From NCBI GenBank assembly GCA_020634455.1, contig JACKBQ010000001.1, positions 1,178,001 through 1,242,000 on the forward strand: a stretch of DNA of 64,000 nt, given 5' to 3'. Source of the DNA: Ardenticatenaceae bacterium. Lineage in GTDB: Bacteria; Chloroflexota; Anaerolineae; Promineifilales; Promineifilaceae. Within the stretch, counting starts at the first letter, position 1, and each line of letters starts with the position of its first letter. Below the pieces are notes generated by a model. The model ran no database searches and was not told the origin of the DNA. It saw only the letters and a program-made list of their open reading frames with translations. The translations under genes and the position numbers were made by a program. This document shows positions 18,301 to 30,300 of this stretch, piece after piece.

Positions 18301-21300
18301 CTTACCCGGCTACCTGGTAGAAGTGGGCAATTTTGCCCAGAAAGGCGGTGGATTGGTCTTTTTGGGTGGTCCGGCACAGACTCAACAATATCTCCGTTCC
18401 AATGCGAAAGAAGCCCGCATGATGGGCTTTACCGCGGCTACTCCCAACTTCATTGGCCAGGCCAGCGATGCTATCAGCTTTGCCATGGGTGAAGACTTAA
18501 CATTCACAGAAAACGGGACCGATTGGAATAAGGTGCGAGAAGCTGCTCAACAAGCCTTCTTTGGTGAGAAATCTTACAATGCTTCAAAAAATATGATACT
18601 GAACGTTATCGGCACGGCCGATACATTCCGTGACGCCTATAAAGGTGGGCAAGGTATCGTCAAAGGCTTGACAGATACCACTTTCAAATTAAGTAAAATT
18701 AGCAAGGTAGGTGTTGCATTACTTATTTTGGATATTGGCCTGACAATTTTGGCCTTTGGCTTGGGCGGCGATTTTTCAGGTCGGGCGATTGCCATGCTGA
18801 TTGCCACGATCATCGTCTCAATTGCTCTTTTTGCCATTAGCTTGATTCCTGTTGTGGGGTGGGCAATTGCCGCCATCATTGGCCTGGTTGATTTTATCCT
18901 TACCCTGGTTGTTAAAGATTTCACCCTAACAGGCTGGGTAGCCAAGAATTTGGCCAGTTATTTCTACCAGGAAGAGCCTCTCACTCAAATTAAAGACTTT
19001 GATCTTACCGATCGCGGTATGGCCATTGTAGATGACACGCTAGGATATGTCGTGGGGAATCGCTTCCGCATTACCGACATGTTTGAAGGAGTCATTGAGG
19101 TAGTGCCGCCTGGAGGTTTTGAGCTGGATGGTGAAGAGCTCGGCGCGGCGGCTTTAGCCGGTGGCTTTGGTGTTGCCGTCAAGGTGGCCGATGAGTTCGA
19201 CCTGCTTGGCCGCATTCAGGGTGGCCCCAGCAATGCAGAAAACCTGCGTAAAAGTTGGATTTGCGGCGAATTTGTCATTGACGGTTGGAGTGCAACCAGC
19301 ACAACCTGCCCCGTCGCTAACATTGACTATGATCTCAATTCCATTAATACCAATGAAGCATCGTGGACCTATGAAAACCCGATGACAACCACCATTCGCT
19401 TTTCAGAGGCAGGGGATAATATAGCCATTCCGGTAGACGTGAAAGTTACAGCGCAAACACGCTGGGATGTTTCGATTCCTGTACCGCCCGTGTTTGGATT
19501 TACGGCATTTTTGGGACGCATTCATTGGCAAAAAGAGCGCAAAACCGTGCTGCCCAATGATTTGCCCGATGAAGATCAGAAAGATTGGGAGCCAAATATC
19601 ATTTATATTGACGTGCTGCCCGCTACTGTAGAAAAATTGTGGGAGTGGGACGACCCCATCCTGGTTAATCACGATCCAGATGGTGACGGCATGACCACTA
19701 AAATGGAAATTACCAACTGGCTTGGTTCCAAAGGGTATTCGGACATGCAAACCTTTTTTGGTACCCATACTGAGTTTGGTACTCCCGACCAGCTGGATTA
19801 TTTGTTATCTCTTTGGGACCAAATTGAGAAAGATGGAGACCAAAGCGAATATGGCATTGATCTCTTTTGCACCACCTATCCCAGCCTGGCTGGTCTGTGT
19901 AATGTGAACAGCAGCCCACCATGGCTGACCTGGGATTATGATGGGGATGGGCTGTCTGACAAATTTGAATTTGACAACAGCGGCTCATTGGGGACTAACT
20001 TTCAAATGGCCGATACCGATGGGGATGGCCTTAGCGATGGATTTGAGTACCAGATTGGCACCAATATTAAGTCCGACGATTCTGATGGGGACGGCCTGAA
20101 GGATGCGGTTGAGGTTTATCATCCCACCCAAGATGGCAGCTGGGCAGGTGGTTGGGACATTGAGTTGCCGGGTTATGGAGCTGTTGGGCCAAACGGCCGT
20201 ACCATGATCACCGTTCGTGTTTTCTCTGACCCGCTGGCAAAAGATACAGATGGTGATGGGATGACCGACGCAGCAGAAAAAACGAATGGCACTAGCCCCA
20301 CTGCGTATAATCGCGCCCCCCGTGTAGAAGTAACTGGCCAACCCATGGCGGTTTCGCCCCAAGGCGTTAAAGCTATCTACGTAACATCTGGCGATCTCAT
20401 CACCCTGACCTCGCGGATCTCAGTTTACCCACCGTACACTGTCTCCAGCCAAATGGAATTGCAGCTCCCATATTCCGCTTTTGGCTTCCCGCTAACCACT
20501 GGGCTGGATGGTTCCCGCACAGTACCGAACACAGGTGTGACTTTGATCCCACGCTGGAACTTTAGCAACAATGTTTTGCAACCATGGGAATATCTGTACG
20601 CCAATACATTTTCTTACGTACCTTCAGGCCCTTCCACCGCTGTGAGTGCAACTGTCAGCCTGCCGTTTGGCGGAGCCAATCAGCTGCAAGAAGACAGTCA
20701 GCTCATTGTGGTAGATAACGAAACGCCGGTCTTTAGCTGGCTTACCCCGCGCCACGGCGAACTCATCGGTGGCGGTGTTTCCAGCTACGTGGTAGGTGGT
20801 ACCAGCAACGACGCTACCACCTGGGTTAATCGTATTAGCCTGGACCTGCCTGCCATTGGCACGCAAACAATCACTGATAGCCAAAACTTTAGCCCCTGGG
20901 CTTACACTTGGGAACTACCCAGCGACGGCATTTATAACTTGTACGGCCGTTCCTATGATTTTGTCGGCCATACTTCCTACGACGATGACGTAACCGTCAT
21001 GATTGACAACACCGCTCCCAGCACCGACGTGAACCTGGTGGACGGAGCCGTCTTTGGCAAACCCGTAGACAGCGACGTCATCACCATCACCCTGGCGGGC
21101 ACCGCTTCAGAGAACCTTTCTGGCCTTACCCGCGTGCAAATCAGCACCGATGGCGGTCCCTGGCGCGAAGTGTGGACTCTGGCAACCGCAGATAGCAGCA
21201 ACACCACCTTCGTTGATCACAACAGCCTCTTTACCAATCGGGCTGTGGCTGCCACCTGGAATGCCGTCTGGACCTTGCCCAACGTCGAAACCGTGCAGGG

Positions 21301-24300
21301 GTACCACAATTTGCGCGTCCGTGCCTTCGATCAGGCAGGCAACTGGCCCACCTACCTGGAACGCAACATCATTATTGACGTCATTCCGCCAACCGATGAT
21401 CTGCTCAACCAGGCTTATCTGTACGAATTCCCCCATGTGGTTGCCAACGAACCGCACACCTTCCAAGGCGTGGTCAACGATGTGGGCAACGTGCCCCAGC
21501 CTTCTCGCCCGGCCGAACTGGTGGGCAATTTGGACAGCATCAACGACGCGACCATCTGGCTGGGCCTCGACGACATTGGTCAAAATGATGGCGGTGTAAA
21601 TGCAGCCTGGATTGGCGATTTTAACGGCGACCGACGGGGTGATTTACTGGTAGGTCTCCCTGCTGCCAACGATGGCGCTGGGCGTGTAGCTGTGATTTAC
21701 GGCCGTTCCGGCAATTGGCCCGTCCCCAATGAACAAGAGATGCTGGCTGAGGCCAAAACCTCCTTTGTGGGGCTGCCCGGAGCAGGCATTGGCGAACACG
21801 CCATCCCCGCTGGCGACGTCAACGGGGACGGTCTGGCCGACCTGCTCATCGGCGACCCGGCCACCAACCAGGTCTATCTTATCTTTGGTCAAAACAAATA
21901 CCTCGGCAGCGATCAGCTGCTGGACGGCCCGCAAACGGGTCTTCGTATCAGCTTCTTTGTGCCCGCTGGCCAACTGATTGGTGATAATCTTGGCGCTGCC
22001 GGGGATGTGAACGGCGACGGTCTGGCAGATTTCCTGATCGGCGCAACGGGCACTGTAAACCAGGCTTACCTTATCCTGGGTCAGGCTTCTGGCTGGAACG
22101 ACACCATTGCGGCCGATCGTTTTGCGGCCGCCCGAATTAGCGGCGCAGGCGCAGGTTCCCTCGCTGGCATTGGTGACGTGGACGGGGATTTCTACGATGA
22201 ATTTGCCGTTGGTGCCAATAACACCCTGTATCTGTTTGCCGGGCGCGGTAGTTTTGCCCCGCAAGCCGGAGCCTGGTACAGCCTCTCTAGCGGTCCCTTT
22301 ACCACCTTTAGCAGCAACAACGCCGCCCCAGAAACGGCCGCTCTTGGCGATGTCAACGGAGATAACATTGATGATTTCATCTATGCCAACGGCACCAGCC
22401 AGGTATTGGTTCTGGGCGACAGCGTACTTGACGCCAGCTGGACCAGCCAAACGTATGGTTATGGCACCGGCTTCCTGGCTGCTCCTGGCGATGTGGACAA
22501 CGACGGCCTCAACGACATCCTCATTGGGGGCAACAACACCGCTTACCTGGTGCTGGGCAGCGACCTTGGCGATGCCGAAGCAGTGATCGCTGGCGTGTCC
22601 AACGCCGCCTCGGCACCTTATGCGGCCGGAGCCGACCTCAATAGCGATGGTTCTTCTGACCTGTTGCTGGTGCCTACCGCTACCAGCGCCCAGGCCACAG
22701 CCACCGCCGAAACGGGCTTTGCCGACCTGCCCCCCACCTGGGTGCCAAACCTACCCGAAGCTACCCTGGACACCTTCGTGGGTGCCACCACCCGGCCCAA
22801 CGAATCCGTCAGCGCCTACGTCAACGGCGACGGCTTTTGTCACGGTCAAACCCCCTGCTATTCAACTATTCAGGCTGCGGTAGATGCTCATACCGGTGGT
22901 TCCATCATTTTGGTGCAGCCAGGTGTTTATGCACCGTTCCTCATTGACGGCGATGCACGTAACTACCTTAACCTGACCGTGCGCGGCATGGACACGGATG
23001 CCGTCATCATTGACGGCAACGGTGGCAGCTACGGGATTCGCATCAACAATTCCCAGAATGTGCGTTTAGAAAACATGACTGTCCGCAACGCCAGCTACGG
23101 CGTCCAGCTAGACAGAGCTGGGATCAATGGGCACGAATTTGTAGGCAACCGCATTACGCTGCGCCACATGCTCATCTACGGCACCGGTACCCATGACATC
23201 TACATGTCCCGCGACAGCACCGTTTCCGTCATCAATAGCACGCTATCGCGCAGCAGCAACCACATTGGTGCCTACGGCGCAGCTGATCCCAACGTTGTGG
23301 TGGAATGGGCCAGTATGGACAGCTCCGACTGGCCTATGTATGCCGGTGGCGGCGCGGTTTCCAACGGTCACTACATTTACACCCTGCGCGGCGGCGGCAA
23401 CAGCACGTTTGGCCGCTACGAAATCGTTTCCAACTCTTGGCCCGATCCGTGGGGACCGGCAAATAATTATGAAGACAACAGCGCCATTGCCCTGGGCAGT
23501 GATGATCGGGTGTATGTGCTTGGTGGTCCCCATTGGCGCGATACCAGCCTAAACACTTTTTACGACGCAAAATATGCCACTGGCGGCAATGGCATCATGT
23601 ATGCCGTATCAAATTATCTAGCGTATATGTGGAATGGTAATGAGTGGGTACAAATTCCTGGTTCACCAGAGTTTGTATATTTGATGGCGGTCCATCCTGT
23701 TACCGGAGAACTCTACGTGTTTGACTACGTCCTTGGTGAAGTGCTGAAATGGGATGGCACCAGCTGGACAACGGAGATCGAGACGGGATTCTATTATAGT
23801 GATGCCCGAGAGATGGAAATTGCTTCAGATGGCACCATTTACTTTGCTGGAAGTTTCGGAGCTTACAACACCTGTTCTGGACAAGTCATGTACGCCTATC
23901 CATATTGGAGCACATTTAGCTGCGAGGATTTTGGTGAAGATGCCGTCGTGTTTACCATTGATGCTCACCCGACGAATGGCGGGATCTATGTAGGCGGTCG
24001 GTTTGAAACCCCTGGGGGCGCTAAAAATCTTACAACGATAGGTGGTGGCTACATCGAAGGTGTATCTGGCACCGTTTATTCAATTGATATAGACGATGAA
24101 GGTGTTGTTTATGTCGGTGGAGCCTTTACAAGCACATTGACCAATGGATCCGTAAACCAGCTAACACCGGCCGGTATCGCTTCCTGGGATGGCAGTTGGA
24201 CGAGTTACCCCGCAGTGATCGAAGGCGATTTTTGGCTACGGGAGGCAGGTAACATTGCGGCCACAGGCGGTGGCGAATTTTATGCACAAGGCCGTTGGTA

Positions 24301-27300
24301 CGATTATGACACGGGTAACTATGCCAGTTTTATCCATTGGGACGGCAACAGTTGGGAACTTGGCCTCATCGGCAATGAGAATGGTACTGCTTATAATGGC
24401 AATGCCACTGTCTGGAGCATGGAATATGCTGCTCAGGGTCTGTTCCTCAGTGGTCATATAACCTCCATTGAAATTGGCGGTGAGTCTGTCTCGACAACGC
24501 CTGACAGGCTAAATTTCCTTCTACAATCTCCGTTTGAAGTTTATTCCACAACGGAAAATAGCTGGTACAGAGGCATGGCTGGCCCTCCCATTCAACTAGG
24601 CGATGGGGCCAGTATGGCTGGTGATGATTATGGCAATCTGGTTGTGCTGGCTGGCAACGGCCGTTCCGACTCATTCAAATACACCATTGAAACAGGTGTG
24701 TGGAGCCGCCTTTTTGGGATGAATGAACTGATTAGCGCCAGCGCAATGACCAAGGGTGAAGGCGGTTATGTGTTCGCCATTACCCCCAACGCACTCTATC
24801 GCTTCAATGGCGTTTCATCATGGACGGCCGTTGGCCCATCTATCACTGGGGCCACGTTAGACGATGGTGCAACCATGGCTTATGACAGCCAATTTGGCAC
24901 CTACTACCTGCTACCAGGTGGCAACGGCAGCATGATGTTTCGTTATAATCCTGCCTGGGGTAGTAGCTGGGTACAGCTACCTGCCGACCGAAATACGCCC
25001 GCAGGCGTTCGTCCGGGTGCGGGGCTGGTGTTCGTTGAAGGCGAAGATGAAAACCGCCTGTACACTGCCCAAGGCAATTATCCAGGTGGTTCAAGCACAG
25101 CATTCTGGATGTACCCCCTGCCCATGCCAAACAAGGTGCAGTTTACCGACAGCATCATCTACGCCCAAAGCGGCACCAACTGGCTCAACCTGAGCGACCC
25201 GCTGCCGGAAGATTTCAACTTCCGGGTGGATGCAAACAGTCGCTTTTTTGGTGGCAGTGGTTGGACACCCACCAACATGCGTACCTTAACCACAACAACC
25301 GATATGCCATTCCTGGATGCGGCTCGCGATGTATACCGCATGGATGAGACGGGAGCCAGCTACACAATTGGCTACCACACTTACGTGGAGCCAGTCACGG
25401 CAACCACAACCACGGGTATTCAGGCCATGATCAATACTGGAGCCAACCGGGTCATTGTGCAGCCAGGCATCTACGAGGAAGATATTTACCTCGTGAATGG
25501 TGTGGAACTAATCGGCACAAATCCTGACTGGACGGTCATCAAACCACTCAGCGGCAGCACAGCCGATGCCCTGGTACGGGCAATGGGCAGCAATGGCGCA
25601 TCTTTCTCGCGCTTTACGTTAGATGGTGAAAATAGTGGGCTGGATGGCTTTGCCGCCACTGGCAACGCAGCCAATCTCACTCTACAGCGCGTTCGTATCT
25701 ACGACACAGATACTGGTATAACCCTTGATGGTTCTAGCAGCGATGTGGAGGTAGTGCACGCAACGGTCGCCAACAACAATAACGGTCTAGTAGCCACGAA
25801 TTGTGCTTCAATTGACGTGCGCAACAGCATCTTTGCCTACAACGCCGTCAGTGGTTTGAGCCATGAAGGATGTGCGGCCGTTCAGCTGCATACCTACAAT
25901 CTGTACTGGACTAACGGAAGCGACTTCGGCGGCAGCGCCGACGCGGGTGCGGCCGAACTGTTCCTCGACCCCAACTTTGTGGACCCGATGGACAACGACT
26001 ACCGTACGCTTAACTTCTCGCCTGTAATTGATGCCGGGAACCCAACCGATCCTGCACCTCCTGGAGCAGGCAGCCGGGCCGATATTGGCTACATCGAACA
26101 GGGGCGTGTTAACTTTTACGTGGACGATAGTTACTGCGAAATTTGTATCAATGATGGCCTGACCTGGCAGGTGGATGCCTTTGACAACATTCAGGATGCT
26201 TTGAATGCGGCCGAAAGTGCGCTGTCTAACCTGAATCCAACTTATGTGGCCGTGCCACAGTTGGTGGTGGGCGTTGCCCCCGGCACCTACAACGAGCAGG
26301 TTTCCATTCCCAGCCACGTGCTGTTGATGGGCAGTGGTGCGGAGGAAACTATCATTGATGGACAGGGCGGCACGGCCGTTTCTTTCAACGCGGTCACCAA
26401 TTCTGGGGTTCGTGGGCTAACGGTGATGAATGCTGATACGGCCGTTGCTATTAGCAATGCCAGCAACAGCATCAATATCAACCGCACCATCCTCCGCAAT
26501 AACACGATTGGGGTTCATCTCAGCAATCGTGGCACCGCAGACCTGGAATATAACACCCTGGTTAGCAACGAAACTGGCATCTTGGCCGATGGTTCAGGCA
26601 GTTGGGCAGCGTTAATGCATAACATCGTTTCTGGCTCAACAACCGGTCTGATGGCTGCCAACAATGGCCAAATCTTTACCGATTACAACCTCTACTTCAA
26701 CACCGCAGACTTTAGCGACGTTACCCAAGGTGGCTACGACATTATAGGGCAAAATCCACTCTTTGCCGGTGGCGCGAACCCTTACCGCCTCTCGGCACTG
26801 TCACCCGCGCTGGATGCCGCTTCGCCCTTTGCCGAGGTGCCCAACGGTGGTGGTGTATATGCTGACCTGGGCTACAGCGAACTGCTGGCTGCACCCGTTA
26901 CTTTGTTATTGGGACAAGAAAACTTGTCTACTGTGATGGGTAACTCTGGCGTTGCCGCTGTTGAATATGGCGTGGCTCCTGTACCGGATCCGACAACGGC
27001 CGTTACTGCCACATTGCCCACTGCCTGGAATTCCATCGTCCTGGATACGCCCGGTGAAACCTACTCCTATTGGAACACCGACTATCTGCCAACCCAAGAA
27101 GGCCTCTACCGCTTCTATAGCCGCGCCACCGACATGGTAGGCAACAGCGAAGAAGATGAGCTGGACTGGTACGATGGCTCCTTCGTGGTAGACAGTACCC
27201 CGCCAACGGTTCAGTGGCTTACGCCGCTGGATGGCGCATCCCTGGAAGCGCCGCTGGAACTGCGGGCACAAGTTTCCGATTACGCTGCGGGCGAGTTCAG

Positions 27301-30300
27301 CGTCGAAGAAAAAGATGTCTACTTTGAAATTGATGGTCAACGCTACCCGGCCACCTGGGCGGCAGAACCGTGGGACCCCGACAGCGGCCAACCACGCATT
27401 TTCCGCGCCTGGATTAGCCCAACCCTAGGGTTGCATAGCAATGCGATCGCCGGAGCTGAAGATAAAGCAGGCAACACGGCCCAAGCCAACGACGTCTCCT
27501 TCACGGTAATCGGGGTCGCCCCATTGGATACTACGCCACCGGCCATCACCACCACATTGCCTGCTAACGGCGGCTGGGTGACACATACCGTCACCTTCTC
27601 CGGTACCGTTACCGACTTGGGCAGTGGCGTGGCCTCTGTTGAAGTCAGCGTTGATGGTGGCGCTACCTGGCGTCCGGCAACGGTAAGCGGCAGCGACTGG
27701 ACGCTGATCTGGGAAGGTCCGGAGAACCAGCCGCTCATTAGCTACCCAGCCGTGTCCCGAGCCACCGACAGCGCAGGCAACAGCAGCAGCGTGGCGCTAC
27801 AATTCACGGTGGATGAGCTGGCTCCAGCTGGTCTCACACCTGTTACCTTCGATGCACTGGAAGGCAGCCACTTTGATCAGGCAACTAATTTGACCATTAC
27901 CTGGGAATCTGCCATTGACGCCAGCGGCATTGTTACCACGCTGCTCACGATGGATCAGGTGACAAATACAATTCCATTGGATGTAGTGACGGGAACAACG
28001 GCCGTTTCCAACCTCAACAGCAACGGTGACTGGTACGCACACCTGATGGCCATTGACGCAGCCGGCAACGCCACCATGCACCACTTTGGCCCCTGGCACG
28101 TTGGCATCAACCAAGGCGTCCCCTTTGCCCAACAGTTGCAAACCATCCTCATTGACGGGTTGGTAGATGTAGTGCACGACGAGTGGCTGCTGGATACCGA
28201 GTACCTGGATGACGACGAACGCACCATCGGCAGTGAAGTGACCTACAGCCCCGACGGACGGCAAGCCTTCCTCACTGCCTGGGATGCCAACAACTACTTC
28301 ATGGCCTGGCGCGGTGGACAATGGTCGTTGGATGGTGAGCTGTGGATATACCTGAAAGTAAGCGGCAGCGGCGGCAGTGAACTGATTGTGCCATTGGCGT
28401 CTGCGCCAGCGGCCACACTCCCGTTCGCGGCAGACTATGCCATTCGAATAACGGATCCGCTTTCTGGCACCCTTTACGAATACAGTGGTGGCTGGCAGAT
28501 CTCAACAGAAGATTGGGACTTTGCCCAGGGTGGCACTGGCGACACCGAAATTCGCCTGCCGCTGTTTGGCACCAGCAATGTAGAGGTTCTCGCCTTTGGT
28601 TTGGGCGACGATGCCAACATCTGGGCCATCTTCCCCGCAACTAACCCGCTCAATCCAGGCACCACTCTGGTCGCACTCCCGGCCGGTATTGATGGCGTGA
28701 CTGCGGAAGGCGGTGGCTGGCAGTCGTATCAATGGGAGGATGTAACGGCCGTTACCAACGTCGCCGAAAATCAACCCCTGGCCGTGGCGCTGGAGCTAGA
28801 TTTGGACAGCACGCAGGCACCGAACAACCCATGGGGGCCTGGCGGCACACTAGAATACATCATCACCGTCAATAATTTGGAAGGTGAGGTGGTAAGTGGT
28901 CAGCCGATTTCCTTAACCGCCTCGCTGGGCAGTGCGCTCATTCATGACTCTATTGATGGCGCAACTTGTAGCACCACCAACCCGTGGAGCTGTACTCTCG
29001 ATCCGCTTAACCCCGGACTGAACGTCATTACCCTTACCACACACCTGGACGCTGACCTCAGTGGACTGGATGCAGTAACGTTGGTAGCAACACTCACCGA
29101 CGGCAACATCCCGCCAGAGCTGAAGACGCAAGACAGTATTACCCATCAGGTTGACGGGACACCTCCTGTGATAGAGGTTTTGGCTCCACCATTTGTGGGG
29201 TTGGGCTCGTACAGTTTCATCGGCAGCGCCAGTGACGGCGATGGCGTTGGTGTAGCGTATGTGGAAGTACGGCCGCAATTTGGCAGCTGGCAACGAGCCG
29301 AAGGCACGACTCTGTGGACGGTTGACTTAACGGTTTCCCCGTTCGCCCAACATGGCGATAGCTGGCAGTTTGAGGTACGCGCCGTAGATTACCACGGCCA
29401 GACTAGCGACCCGGTAACGGCCGTATTCACCGTAGACCTGCTTGGGCCAGAAGTGACCTTTGATTCGCCCACCGAGCTAAGCGGCAACATGAATGAAATC
29501 ATGGGCAGTATCAATGATGTGCCCACCGGTAGCGAAGCCGATACGGTGTTGGTGCAGTTAGACGACGGGCAGTGGCGCGAAGCAACCTTGTTTGCTCTGG
29601 ATGAAACAAGTGGCAGCCAGCCGTTCATGTGGGTTTGGAACATGCCCACGGAAGACGGCGTAACGCATACGCTGCGCGTGCAAACCACCGATCTGGTCGG
29701 CAACGAAGGTAGCCTGTCACCTGAACAAGTCGTCTGGGTAGACAACATAGCCCCGGTGCTCACCGTCACCGAAGTGCTAACGGAAGTAGCCGTACAGCAT
29801 TACTTCCCCGGCGCACCAATCGGTGGCCCGGTACTGGCCGGTTCGGTTACAGATGGAACGGCCGTAAACAGCGTGGCGGTCTGGATTGAATTGCCCAATG
29901 GGACAAGCCGGGTAGATACGGCCGTTCTCAACGCCGACACTGACTCCTGGCAATACGTCCCCGAACTGCAAACGCTCGGCTTCTACAAGCTGCAAGTACG
30001 CACCTGGGACAGTCTGGGCAACCAGAACCAGACCGAACTGTTTACGCTGGAAGTGAAAGCTGCGCCAGAATCTGGCCCCAACAGCTTCTTCACCCCAGAA
30101 GACACGCCGCTCACCTTTGAGCCGCTGCTGGACGACATTGACATTGACTCCACAACCATCTATCTGGATGCGGTAGCTGACCCGAGTCACGGTGTGGCCA
30201 CTATCAGCAGCGACACGCAAATCATCTACACGCCAACCCTGAACTTCAACGGCACCGAGGTGTTCACCTACACCGCTACCGATGGCCAGTTCTTTGACTC

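Noticed and set aside
20985..22450. Minus-strand open frames of up to 268 codons inside the giant gene
   Set aside because: They are shadow frames produced by the strong codon bias of the plus-strand gene; no start signals or recognisable domains.
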